From contig UQLA01000008.1 of assembly GCA_900541745.1 (NCBI GenBank), forward strand, positions 1 through 64,000: a DNA stretch of 64,000 nt, read 5' to 3'. Positions within the stretch are counted from its first letter, which is position 1, and each line of letters starts with the position of its first letter. The notes beneath the pieces are model-generated. The model did no database searches, was not told where the DNA came from, and worked only from the letters and a program-made list of their open reading frames with translations. This document shows positions 42,350-50,860 of the stretch, in pieces. The stretch comes from an uncultured Collinsella sp. Its GTDB lineage: Bacteria > Actinomycetota > Coriobacteriia > Coriobacteriales > Coriobacteriaceae. Made by a program: the position numbers and the translations under genes.

Positions 42350-43510
42350 CTAGCGCAGGAGCTCGGACTGCCAAGCCTCGAGCTGTTCTGCCAAACTCTT
42401 GCCGGCAGCGGGCATGTCGATCTGAGGGCGTTTGGGCAGCAGTGCGCATTTAAGGATTGCCACGATGGTCTGCGAGACAAAGCGTCGTGTATCCTTGTCA
42501 AAGCCTTGCGCAGCCTGGAGCATCACGGGCAGGCTCTCGCGCAGATTCCCAGCGATATCCGCAAACCGCTCAGCACCCGTAGCCTCAAACACGGAGAACA
42601 ACGCATCTACAAAACGCTCGCGTTCGCTAGGCGACACTGCAAGCAGCATCTCGCGAATGGAACCATCAACGTATCGAGCACCGGCGGACAGGCGCTCACA
42701 GTACGCGAAGTCACGACCATCAACCACCCAGCTAAAGGGATTGTGCTGCAGCAGGCTGAACTCGGTGCTCTCAACGATGGCATAGTCCTCCTGTGTCTCG
42801 AACATCATGCCAAAGATCGACGACCGAGGTAGCGTCTTGTCGATTCGACCGGAAAGATCGGCAAAGGCGTCGCCGTTCAGAAACTCCTCGACGAAGCCCG
42901 GGCCATCATGGGAATACGCCCGTTCGATTCGCTCACGGGCGATGTTGGAGCACATCGCCGCACCGTACACCGCAAGGTTTCCACCCTTGGAATGACCTCC
43001 GCACAAAAGCGGCCCGTCAATCGCATCCGCCGCCTCGTCCACATAACGTGCCGCGGATTCCTGGGCCGGCACAGGACACCGGAACGCCATGTTAAAGTCC
43101 TCTTTCCAGCCCACAATCGTGCTGTCGGTCCCCCGGAAGGAAAGATAGCTAAACCCTGCCGGAAACCGAAACGCCATGGCTGCAAACTGCTCTGTCGCCA
43201 CCACATCGCTCACGGCACGATAGCCGCAAACGTGCACGCCACGGTAGCGAGGACTTGCTGCCACGGCCTCTAACAAGGCCCTGCTCCCCTCCGGGTCCCA
43301 CAAGTCGTCAATCATGTCCCGGTAGCACTCGGCACGCAGCAGCTCGCGTACGTCTAGGCCCTGCCAGTTCGTCAGCTCCGCCATATCACCCGGCAAACGC
43401 AAATAGGACAACCACGCAAAGACCAGGCTATCCACCGCGCAGAACGGCCGCTCCTCAAACGGATCAAACGTCGTCTGGGCATAGGTCAAAAAATTAGGCG
43501 AATCCGACAT
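42350..43510 (-). CDS. DUF2974-like alpha/beta hydrolase
   Basis: A 386-residue protein with a predicted lipase-like alpha/beta hydrolase fold. The nucleophile elbow is CGGHSKGGNLAVYGA near residue 174. Upstream is the strand SYLSFRGTDSTIVGWKEDFNMA, with the typical FRGTD signature. This belongs to the Mbeg1/DUF2974 group found in gut Actinobacteria and Firmicutes. Substrate unknown; no signal peptide is visible, so it is likely cytoplasmic. Confidence 0.8.
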   Translation of the reverse strand: MSDSPNFLTYAQTTFDPFEERPFCAVDSLVFAWLSYLRLPGDMAELTNWQGLDVRELLRAECYRDMIDDLWDPEGSRALLEAVAASPRYRGVHVCGYRAVSDVVATEQFAAMAFRFPAGFSYLSFRGTDSTIVGWKEDFNMAFRCPVPAQESAARYVDEAADAIDGPLLCGGHSKGGNLAVYGAAMCSNIARERIERAYSHDGPGFVEEFLNGDAFADLSGRIDKTLPRSSIFGMMFETQEDYAIVESTEFSLLQHNPFSWVVDGRDFAYCERLSAGARYVDGSIREMLLAVSPSERERFVDALFSVFEATGAERFADIAGNLRESLPVMLQAAQGFDKDTRRFVSQTIVAILKCALLPKRPQIDMPAAGKSLAEQLEAWQSELLR

Positions 43511-43540
43511 GGCCCTCCCATCAACTATGGTGTATTGGGA

Positions 43541-43571
43541 TGGTGCATTGGGGTCAGGTTACTTTGCACCA
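43541..43571 (-). repeat. REP-like stem-loop, copy 2
   Basis: TGGTGCA pairs with TGCACCA around the loop TTGGGGTCAGGTTACTT, closely related to the loop of copy 1 at 42313-42347. Both flank the DUF2974-like gene. Confidence 0.6.
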
Positions 43572-43574
43572 AAA

Positions 43575-43607
43575 AAGGCGCCCGGGCCGTGTGGACCCGG
43601 ACGCCTT
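43575..43607 (-). terminator. ldh terminator
   Basis: AAGGCG-C-CCGGG pairs with CCCGG-A-CGCCTT, and on the minus strand the stem is followed by TTTTTT. It lies after the ldh stop. Confidence 0.75.
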
Positions 43608-43638
43608 CATTGTAGCTTTTCGCTCTAGCGAGCTTGAT

Positions 43639-44589
43639 TTAGCAGGAGAAATCGACGCTGTCGATGATGTCCTTGAGGGCCTTGGCGGAGACGGTGAGCT
43701 CATGCTGCTCGTCATCGTCCAGCGGCACGGGGACGCGGCAGACAACGCCGTCGCGGCCAACGACGGTCGGCATGGAGATGGCAAGATCGGACAGGCCATA
43801 CTCGCCCACCATGAGCGAGGAGACAGGCAGAACGGTCTGCTCATCGCGCATGACGGCAGTGCAGATGCGCTTGACGGCCATGGCGACGCCATAGTAGGTG
43901 GCGTGCTTCTTCTCGATGATGGTGTAGGCGGAGTTCTTGACGTCCTCGGCGATACGCTTCTCAGCAGCCTCATGCTCCAGGTGGCCGTGAAGCTCACAGA
44001 AGGTGTTCAGCGGAACGCCGGCAACCTGAGCGCTGGACCAAGCGACAAACTCGGAGTCGCCGTGCTCGCCCATGACATAGGCCTGGACATCGCGCGGGTC
44101 AACCTCGACGTGGGCACCAAGCATCTGCTGCAGGCGGCCAGTGTCGAGCACAGTGCCGGAACCGATGACGTGGCCCTCGGGCAGGCCGGACATCTTGATG
44201 GCGGCGTAGGTCAGAACATCGACCGGGTTGGAGACGATGAGCAGAATGCCGTCGAAGCCGGACTTCTTAATCTCGGGGATAATGGACTTAAAGATGCTGA
44301 CGTTCTTGTTGACCAGGTCCAGGCGGGTCTCACCGGGCTTCTGGGCAGCGCCAGCGGTGACGACGATCATGGCGGCGTCGGCGACATCGGAATAATCGCC
44401 GGCGTAGATCTTCATCGGCTCGGCAAACGTCATGCCGTGCGCGATATCCAGGGCCTCACCCTCGGCGCGGTTCTTGTCCACGTCGATGAGGACCATCTCG
44501 GAGAACAGACCGCTCTGCATCAGCGCGAACGCCGAAGACGAACCGACGAAACCGCAGCCGACAATAGCGACCTTCTTCTCGTTAACCAT
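43639..44589 (-). CDS. ldh: L-lactate dehydrogenase
   Basis: Reduces pyruvate to lactate with NADH, the other fermentation outlet besides acetate. The 316-residue protein shows VAIVGCGFVGSSSAFAL (NAD site), GETRLDLVNKNV, the catalytic segment IVSNPVDVLTY, GTVLDTGRLQ and the active-site His in YVMGEHGDSEFVAWS. The Asp, Arg and His residues of LDH are in place, with Gln (AAQKPGETR) rather than Arg in the substrate loop as expected for an LDH rather than a malate dehydrogenase. ATG at 44589 follows GGGAG. Confidence 0.94.
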   Translation of the reverse strand: MVNEKKVAIVGCGFVGSSSAFALMQSGLFSEMVLIDVDKNRAEGEALDIAHGMTFAEPMKIYAGDYSDVADAAMIVVTAGAAQKPGETRLDLVNKNVSIFKSIIPEIKKSGFDGILLIVSNPVDVLTYAAIKMSGLPEGHVIGSGTVLDTGRLQQMLGAHVEVDPRDVQAYVMGEHGDSEFVAWSSAQVAGVPLNTFCELHGHLEHEAAEKRIAEDVKNSAYTIIEKKHATYYGVAMAVKRICTAVMRDEQTVLPVSSLMVGEYGLSDLAISMPTVVGRDGVVCRVPVPLDDDEQHELTVSAKALKDIIDSVDFSC

Positions 44590-44615
44590 TAGAAACTCCC
44601 ATCTCTCTCCACAAA

Positions 44616-44646
44616 CAAGCCGCCCGGGAACGACCCGAGCGGCTTG
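44616..44646 (-). promoter_or_regulatory. Hairpin in the ldh leader
   Basis: CAAGCCGCCCGGG pairs with CCCGAGCGGCTTG over 13 positions with one mismatch around AACGA, just upstream of the ldh ribosome binding site. It may be an attenuator or an mRNA-stability element. Confidence 0.45.
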
Positions 44647-44790
44647 TCGTAATCCCAATACATCCAATCGGGACTTTGATTATGCTCCTATTCGCAGCCA
44701 AAAATCGACCGTTTGCCGAAATTGTTTGCAGGATTCGTAAAATAACTGCACGAAATCGGTTTCGATATATTGACGAGCCAAAAGAGCTTT

Positions 44791-45954
44791 CTAATACAGG
44801 CCCGCCTCGCGAATGGCCTCGACAGCCAAAGCGATCTGGTCGGGCGGCAGGACCAACGCCATGCGCACGTGTCCCTCGCCCGAGGGACCAAAACTCGCAC
44901 CCGGCGTCACCACAACGCCGGCCTTCTCCATAAGCTCCTCGCAAAACGCCATGGAATCGGTGCGACCACCGGGAAGCTTGGCCCACACAAACATGGAGCC
45001 ATGCGCGTTGGGACGCTCCCAGCCCAGGTCCTCAAGACCGTCGCACAGGGCATCGCGGCGCTCCTGGTACTTCAGACGTTGCGCCTCGACCTCATCGCGC
45101 GGGCCATTAAGACACGCGATGGCGGCCTTCTGGATCGGGAAGAACATGCCAAAGTCGATCTGGCTGCGCAGCTTGGCAAAGGCAGAGACCACATCCTCGC
45201 GGCCGACCAAAAAGCCGATACGCGCACCGGTGACGTTAAACGACTTGGAGAGCGAGAAAAACTCAACGCCCACCTCGAGCGCGCCGGGATACTGCAAGAA
45301 GCTGCCGCCCGGCTCGCCGTCGAACACGATGTCCGAGTATGCGTTGTCGTGAACGATCAACAGGTCGTGCTCGCGAGCGAAAGCGATGATCTCCTCGTAG
45401 ATCTCGGGCGTGCCCACCGAACCCACCGGGTTGGCGGGCAGCGACACGATCATGTACTTGGCACGATCGGCCACCTCGGGATCGATGCCCGCCACATAGG
45501 GCAGGTAATTATGCTCGGCAACCAGCGGATAGTACTCGAGCTTGGCATCGGCGATCTTGGCACCCGCCTCAAAGACCGGGTAGCACGGATCGGGAACCAA
45601 AATAGTGTCACCCGGATCGAGCAGGGCCAGGCCCAAATGGCCCACGCCCTCCTGCGTGCCGTTGCACGACTGCACCATGGACGGCGTAATGCCGGAGACA
45701 CCAAAGCGACGCTCATAGTAATCGCACACGGCCTGCTTGAGTTCGGGCAGGTCGCGCAGGGCGTACTTCCACATCTCGGGATCTTGGACTGCCTGCGTGA
45801 GCGCCTCGACCACGTGGTCGTACGGCTTAAAGTCGGGCGTGCCCACGCTCATGTTGTAAATGGTCTTGCCCTGAGCCTTCAGCGCGAGCAGTTTGTTGTT
45901 GAGCGAGGCGAAGACCTCCGCGCCAAAGCGGTCGAGACGCTGCGATGCCTGCAT
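44791..45954 (-). CDS. Class I/II PLP aminotransferase
   Basis: A 387-residue fold-type I aminotransferase. The PLP lysine is in SLSKSFNVTGARIGF near residue 235, with the Asp/Tyr in HDNAYSDIVFDGEPG and the Arg in GHVRMALV near the C terminus. The N-terminal VGTPDFKPYDHVVEAL is typical of the LL-DAP or aspartate aminotransferase branch. It could be the N-acetyl-DAP aminotransferase missing from the lysine cluster, or an alanine/aspartate aminotransferase. ATG at 45954 follows AAAGGTGG. Confidence 0.82.
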   Translation of the reverse strand: MQASQRLDRFGAEVFASLNNKLLALKAQGKTIYNMSVGTPDFKPYDHVVEALTQAVQDPEMWKYALRDLPELKQAVCDYYERRFGVSGITPSMVQSCNGTQEGVGHLGLALLDPGDTILVPDPCYPVFEAGAKIADAKLEYYPLVAEHNYLPYVAGIDPEVADRAKYMIVSLPANPVGSVGTPEIYEEIIAFAREHDLLIVHDNAYSDIVFDGEPGGSFLQYPGALEVGVEFFSLSKSFNVTGARIGFLVGREDVVSAFAKLRSQIDFGMFFPIQKAAIACLNGPRDEVEAQRLKYQERRDALCDGLEDLGWERPNAHGSMFVWAKLPGGRTDSMAFCEELMEKAGVVVTPGASFGPSGEGHVRMALVLPPDQIALAVEAIREAGLY

Positions 45955-45978
45955 GGTGCCACCTTTCGATATGAAAAA

Positions 45979-46004
45979 CGCGGCGCTCCGACAAGAGCGC
46001 CGCG
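45979..46004 (-). terminator. nadE terminator
   Basis: CGCGGCGCTC pairs with GAGCGCCGCG, and on the minus strand it is followed by TTTTT. It lies after the nadE stop and in the leader of the aminotransferase gene. Confidence 0.8.
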
Positions 46005-46072
46005 CGATACGGGCCATCAGATTGCAAAAGTGTAACGCTTGCAACCCCCGTATTGGTTCAATTTAGCCAACC

Positions 46073-48052
46073 TTAGTCAATCGGATTGAGCGCGTCGATC
46101 TGCGCAAGCCACAAACGTGAGCTGGCGTCACTCGGCATACGCCAATCGCCGCGCGGGCTGAGCGTCACCGAGCCCACCTTGGGACCATCGGGCAGGCAGC
46201 TGCGCTTAAACTGTTGGGCAAAGAAGCGACGATAGAACGTACGCAACCACGTGTGGACGGTTTTGGCGTCGTAGACGCCCTCGAAGCTCTTGAGCGCCAT
46301 GCGGTAGATCTTGCCCGGCTCAAAGCCAAAACGCAGCAGGTAATAGAGGAAGTAGTCGTGCAGCTCGTACGGCCCCACCAAATCCTCGGTCTTCTGTGCA
46401 ATCTCGCCATCGCCCGTGGGCGGCAGAAGCTCGGGGGACACCGGCGTATCGAGGATGTCGAGCAAGACCTCGGCAATACGCCCGCCAAAGACATCGGCGG
46501 CATAGCGCACCAAGTGACGCACGAGCGTCTTGGGTACGCTCGCGTTGACGGCGTACATGCTCATGTGGTCGCCGTTATAGGTAGCCCAGCCGAGCGCCAG
46601 CTCCGACAGGTCGCCCGTGCCGATGACAAAGCCGCCAGCCTGGTTGGCCAGGTCCATCAGAATCTGTGTACGCTCGCGCGCCTGGCTGTTCTCGTAGGTC
46701 ACATCCTGAACTGCCGGGTCGTGCTCAATATCCATAAAGTGCTGTTCCACGGCCGCGTGAATCGAAACCTCACGGAAGCTCACGCCCAGGTCGCGGGCAA
46801 GCGACTCGGCGTTCGACTTAGTGCGATGCGTCGTGCCAAAGCCGGGCATGGACACGGCCGTGATACCGGTGCGCGGCAGCCCCAGTGCATCGAAGGCACG
46901 CACGGTCACAAGCAGCGCCAGCGTGGAGTCCAGGCCGCCCGAAAGACCGATGACTGCAGCCTTGGTGCCCGTGTGGGCAAGGCGGGTCTTGAGGCCAGCA
47001 GTCTGCAGGTCGAGGATGGTCTCGCAGCGCTCGGCCAGGTCGCCGTGGTCGGCCGGCACAAAAGGCGCGCGAGGGAAAACGCGGTCGATATCGCAGGCAT
47101 CGCGCAGGACAGGCTCTTTGGCCAGCACGCCCTCAAACGAAAACTCAACGGCTGTGGCCCCCGGCGCATCGTCCGCGCGTCTCCACGTCGTCGAGCGACG
47201 GCGCTCGGCAACCAGACGGTCGAGGTCAACATCGGCAACCGCCATATCGCAGGTAAGGAGCTTCGTCGCCGCCAGCTTAGAGCCGTTTTCGTAGACGAGG
47301 TTCTCGCCCGCAAAGACCATATCGGTCGTGGACTCGCCCTCGCTCGCGTCTGCATAGGCATAGGCACAGTAGAGGCGCGCACTCTGATTGGAGATGAGGC
47401 TGCGGCGATAGTCTGCCTTACCGATAATCTCGTCCGAGGCCGACGGGTTGAGGATCACCGTCGCACCAGCAAGCGCCATCTCGGTCGAAGGGGGCGCCGG
47501 CACCCACAGATCCTCGCAGACCTCAACGCCCAGCACCATATCCTCGGCACCTTCATCACAGCAGCGGTAGACAAGCCCCGAACCCAACGGAACCGGACCC
47601 TGACCGGCAAACTCGACCCACACAGGATCTGCGGGCGCCGGAGCAAACCAGCGGCGCTCGTAGAACTCGCCATAGTTGGGCAGATACTTCTTGGCCGTGA
47701 GGCCCAAAAGCTCGCCCGCGCAGCACACGGCGGCGCAGTTGTAGATATTCTCGGCCACCGCAACGGGAAGACCAACGGTAAAGACAATCGGCAGCTCACG
47801 AGTCTCATCGAGGATATGCACCAGAGCAGCCTCGCAGGCATGCAACAGCGTGCGGTTATGGAACAGGTCGGCCGCGGTATAGCCGCACAAGTTGAGCTCG
47901 GGCAGCACCAGCGCGCGAACGCCGCGCTCGGCAGCCTCGCGAACAGCCGCCAGCGCAACCTCGGCATTGCCCTCGACATCGGCCACGCGAATCTGCGGCG
48001 ACGCCGCCGCCACACGCAAAAAGCCATCAGACTGAGAAAGGTGAAGATTCAT
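46073..48052 (-). CDS. nadE: Glutamine-hydrolysing NAD+ synthetase
   Basis: Last step of NAD synthesis from nicotinate adenine dinucleotide. The 659 residues combine an N-terminal nitrilase-type glutaminase (VLPELNLCGYTAADLF with Glu, LTAKKYLPNYGEFYERRWF with Lys, and the catalytic Cys in GVEVCEDLWVP) and a C-terminal ATP-dependent synthetase with the P-loop VIGLSGGLDSTLALL and GTGDLSELALGW. ATG at 48052 follows GGGAGC; an upstream ATG lacks a ribosome binding site. Confidence 0.95.
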   Translation of the reverse strand: MNLHLSQSDGFLRVAAASPQIRVADVEGNAEVALAAVREAAERGVRALVLPELNLCGYTAADLFHNRTLLHACEAALVHILDETRELPIVFTVGLPVAVAENIYNCAAVCCAGELLGLTAKKYLPNYGEFYERRWFAPAPADPVWVEFAGQGPVPLGSGLVYRCCDEGAEDMVLGVEVCEDLWVPAPPSTEMALAGATVILNPSASDEIIGKADYRRSLISNQSARLYCAYAYADASEGESTTDMVFAGENLVYENGSKLAATKLLTCDMAVADVDLDRLVAERRRSTTWRRADDAPGATAVEFSFEGVLAKEPVLRDACDIDRVFPRAPFVPADHGDLAERCETILDLQTAGLKTRLAHTGTKAAVIGLSGGLDSTLALLVTVRAFDALGLPRTGITAVSMPGFGTTHRTKSNAESLARDLGVSFREVSIHAAVEQHFMDIEHDPAVQDVTYENSQARERTQILMDLANQAGGFVIGTGDLSELALGWATYNGDHMSMYAVNASVPKTLVRHLVRYAADVFGGRIAEVLLDILDTPVSPELLPPTGDGEIAQKTEDLVGPYELHDYFLYYLLRFGFEPGKIYRMALKSFEGVYDAKTVHTWLRTFYRRFFAQQFKRSCLPDGPKVGSVTLSPRGDWRMPSDASSRLWLAQIDALNPID

Positions 48053-48255
48053 AAGAATGCTCCCGTGCGTAGACGCCATTCACAACAATTAGCAAGCCCT
48101 ATTGTAGTTCAACCGCCGGGTGTAACCGCATCCCACCAACTTGGTGAGCTATTGATGAGTTGATGGTATCTGTTAAACGTCACGCACGATTCACATCTGG
48201 TGGGTACCCTGAGGGCTACACGAAACGAAGCAGATTTACACCGGGAGGACCCCGT

Positions 48256-49209
48256 ATGACAACCAAGTACACCGACGCGCCGCGCACACGTGTCATGACG
48301 CCGGCATCGCTCAACAACGGCGTTCACGAAAACCATTCCATCGGCCAGACCATGGCCATCGCGCCCAAAAAGGGCCTGTTTGACGACATTTCCATTCCCC
48401 AGATCATCGCCGGCGCCGCAGCCGCCGCTACGAGCGTCGCGCTTGCCTCCAAGATCGGTATCGCCGGATCGGTGATCGGTGCCGCTGTGAGCTCGGTCAT
48501 CACCGTTGTGTCCTCGCAGGTCTACCGCCACTTTATCTCTGCCAGCGCCGAAGCCCTCAAAGGTACGCACGCCGCCGTCGACTACCCCGCCGGCGCCTAT
48601 GAGCCCGTTGAGTTTAATGCCGAGGAGCACCTGGGCGGCGCCGCGACTACGCAGGAGATGCGCCAGATTGCGGGGCGCGCGACCACGGCGCGCGTTGCTC
48701 CCGACAGCCTGCGCGCCAAGGCGGCGGCAGAGCGCAGTCAGACGCAAAAGAAGGTCATCGTCTTCTCGATCGCCATCGCCATTGTCGCGGTCATCGCCTG
48801 CGCCGGCGCCATCCTTATCACCACCGCCGGTGAGGGTCTGGGTGAGCGCCCCGAGCCAATCCTTTCGTCGCATACGACCGAGCACGACGCGGATAGCTCC
48901 GGTCAATCGCAAGGCCAGCAGGACGACCCGCAGGGCACCTCCACATCCACCGACTCGTCCTCGAACACCCCCGATCAGTCGCAGGACACCGATTCCTCTG
49001 TGAACAACAGCGGTACGCAATCCGGCACAACCGACTCAAGCCAAACGACTGACGGCTCTCAACCGAGCACGGGCGACCAGACGAGCGGCAATACATCGGG
49101 CACGGGATCTACCGACAATAGCAACACCAACAGCTCGAACAGCTCGAGCGGAACCGCGTCCGGCACGGTATCTGACAGCTCGAGCCAAGGCACGGCATCG
49201 GGCAACTAA
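48256..49209 (+). CDS. Membrane protein with long Ser/Thr/Asn-rich extracellular tail
   Basis: A 317-residue protein of unknown function. Residues 35-80 are Ala/Gly/Val-rich and hydrophobic (IAGAAAAATSVALASKIGIAG). A charged segment follows, then one clear membrane helix (VIVFSIAIAIVAVIACAGAIL, near residue 180) and about 120 residues of low-complexity Ser/Thr/Gly/Asn/Asp that would lie outside the cell. Such tails are often glycosylated or act as a cell-wall spacer. No sortase motif is seen. ATG at 48256 follows GGGAGGA. Confidence 0.6.
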   Translation: MTTKYTDAPRTRVMTPASLNNGVHENHSIGQTMAIAPKKGLFDDISIPQIIAGAAAAATSVALASKIGIAGSVIGAAVSSVITVVSSQVYRHFISASAEALKGTHAAVDYPAGAYEPVEFNAEEHLGGAATTQEMRQIAGRATTARVAPDSLRAKAAAERSQTQKKVIVFSIAIAIVAVIACAGAILITTAGEGLGERPEPILSSHTTEHDADSSGQSQGQQDDPQGTSTSTDSSSNTPDQSQDTDSSVNNSGTQSGTTDSSQTTDGSQPSTGDQTSGNTSGTGSTDNSNTNSSNSSSGTASGTVSDSSSQGTASGN

Positions 49210-49243
49210 GCGCGTTTGCCTCTCATAGATAACCGACCTGCAT

Positions 49244-49280
49244 AACGGGCGCGAACCGGCAACGGTCGCGCCCGTTTGCC
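49244..49280 (+). terminator. Terminator after the Ser/Thr-rich protein gene
   Basis: AACGGGCGCGA (49244-49254) pairs with TCGCGCCCGTT (49266-49276), 11 bp perfect, followed by TGCCTTG. Confidence 0.75.
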
Positions 49281-49347
49281 TTGGGCGACGAGATGGCAAG
49301 CCCCGTGCGATGGTAAGATGCTTTGGTGTGTAAAGAGGAGATTTGCC

Positions 49348-50646
49348 ATGAGCAAGACAATAGTTAGGCCCACGCTTTCGCTGGGCAACCACATCTATCT
49401 GTATCGCCTGCTGCGCGATGCAATCGGATGCGGCAAGCAAACGTTTATGACGCAGGTCGAGGAGGCACTCGCCGCTGGTGACATGGCCGCTTATGACCTG
49501 GGCTTCGAGTCCACGCGCGAGCTGCTCGAGGAGCTCGACGACTGCATTAAGCTGACCGTCTTTAAGGGCGGTCGCCTGTATGCCACTGTCATCGCCAACG
49601 AGGCCTGGGATGCCGCCCTTGCCAAGGGCGAGGACAAGCCCAAGGCAGCCAAGGGAGCCAAGCAGTCCTACAAAAAGAAAAAACGCGGCGAGAAGGACCT
49701 CAAGGCCGTGCGTCCCAAGCACGTTAAGCGTCCCGAGCCCGAGCCCGTGGCCGAAGTCGCTCCGGAGCCCGAGCCCGAGCCCGAGATCGAAGCCGCTATT
49801 GAGGTAACAGCAGAAGCCGAAACCGAAATCACTGCCACGACCGATCCCGAAGTCATATCTGAGCAGGAAGCCACTGCGGAACTCAACGAGGCTCCCAAGT
49901 CGACAACCGAAGAAGCCACTGACCAGCCCGAGACGCCTGCGTTCCAAAACAGCGATGTCTTTGGCGACGAGGCCGAGGACGATCGACCCAACGATCAAGA
50001 CACCACCGAGTCGACACCGGAGCCCGAGACGCCGCAGCCCGCCATCTCGCTCACGGTCGTCTATGACCCCGAGAACGCCAACGCCGGCATCACCACCATG
50101 GCCTCCACGCCCATCGAGGCAAAGTCGAGCGTCGAGAACGAGAACGCGACGCAGGTTGAGGTTGAAACCTCAGCTGCAGACGCGCCCATCACCGTGGAGC
50201 CCGCAGATTCCACGATCAAGCCGGAAACGACGCCGGAGCCCGCACCCGTCATCGAATCCGTGCCCACCTCTGCTTGCGGCCAAATTCCCGCACCGGCACC
50301 GGCTTCGGCACCCGCAGCGGCCCCAACCCCCGCACCCGCAGTACCGACCATCCCCGAGGACTTCCCCATCGATTTCGCAACCGAGGTCTTCTGCCCCGGC
50401 CCGCTTCTGCACCAGCTGTCGACCTATCTCCCCTACGGCGCCGATACCCTCGGCATTGTCGGCGAGTACTACTGGATCGCCCGCGAGCGTGGTACCATCG
50501 AGGCCGCGCGAAACCGCGCAAGCTTCCCCCTGCGCTACACGCAGGCCGGCGAGCGCCGCGAGGTTGCCGTGCGCATCCGCCGCAATACCACCGGTGGCCT
50601 CGGATCCACCTGGGCCATCGATAAAGTCGAAGAACCCGAGCAGTAA
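49348..50646 (+). CDS. Unknown protein with possible LOTUS-like N-terminal domain
   Basis: A 432-residue protein. The first 90 residues (IYLYRLLRDAIGCGKQTFMTQVEEALA, then YDLGFESTRELLEELDDCIKLTVF) resemble a winged-helix OST-HTH/LOTUS fold. A basic patch (KKKKRGEKDLKAVRPKHVKR) follows, then about 200 Glu/Pro/Thr-rich residues. The last 90 residues form a globular domain (FCPGPLLHQLSTYLPYGADT, REVAVRIRRN). The bipartite layout suggests an RNA-binding protein with a flexible linker; the domain call is tentative. ATG at 49348 follows AGAGGAG. Confidence 0.5.
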   Translation: MSKTIVRPTLSLGNHIYLYRLLRDAIGCGKQTFMTQVEEALAAGDMAAYDLGFESTRELLEELDDCIKLTVFKGGRLYATVIANEAWDAALAKGEDKPKAAKGAKQSYKKKKRGEKDLKAVRPKHVKRPEPEPVAEVAPEPEPEPEIEAAIEVTAEAETEITATTDPEVISEQEATAELNEAPKSTTEEATDQPETPAFQNSDVFGDEAEDDRPNDQDTTESTPEPETPQPAISLTVVYDPENANAGITTMASTPIEAKSSVENENATQVEVETSAADAPITVEPADSTIKPETTPEPAPVIESVPTSACGQIPAPAPASAPAAAPTPAPAVPTIPEDFPIDFATEVFCPGPLLHQLSTYLPYGADTLGIVGEYYWIARERGTIEAARNRASFPLRYTQAGERREVAVRIRRNTTGGLGSTWAIDKVEEPEQ

Positions 50647-50731
50647 CGACAAACGACTCAAATCCAAATCAGGATTTGAGCCGTTTTTATTTGTTGATGT
50701 TGCGTAACCAACAGCGAGCGGGCCGCAAGTG

Positions 50732-50855
50732 CCCCAGGTTGCCGTGAAAGAGGAGCGACGCGTACTTCGGTACGCGAGCGACGGCTTGAACGGCAAGATG
50801 GGGTGCTTGCGACCCGCGCAGCGTCGAGCAGTTACGCGGTTTGGAAAACCGCGTA
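50732..50855 (-). repeat. Family-1 structured 3' element, copy 2, with leading hairpin
   Basis: Read on the minus strand it begins with the hairpin GTTACGCGGTTT-TCC-AAACCGCGTAAC (50855-50829) six bases after the ettA stop, then the core. TTGCCG pairs with CGGCAA (50791-50796 with 50739-50744) and GCGTAC-CGAA-GTACGC is apical. Bases 50732-50804 reverse-complemented align with copy 1 over the whole length with few changes, most of them paired changes. Confidence 0.82.
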
Positions 50856-50860
50856 ACGAT

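Noticed and set aside
46214..48163. 649-codon open frame on the plus strand opposite nadE
   Set aside because: Antisense of a conserved synthetase; no ribosome binding site or domain.
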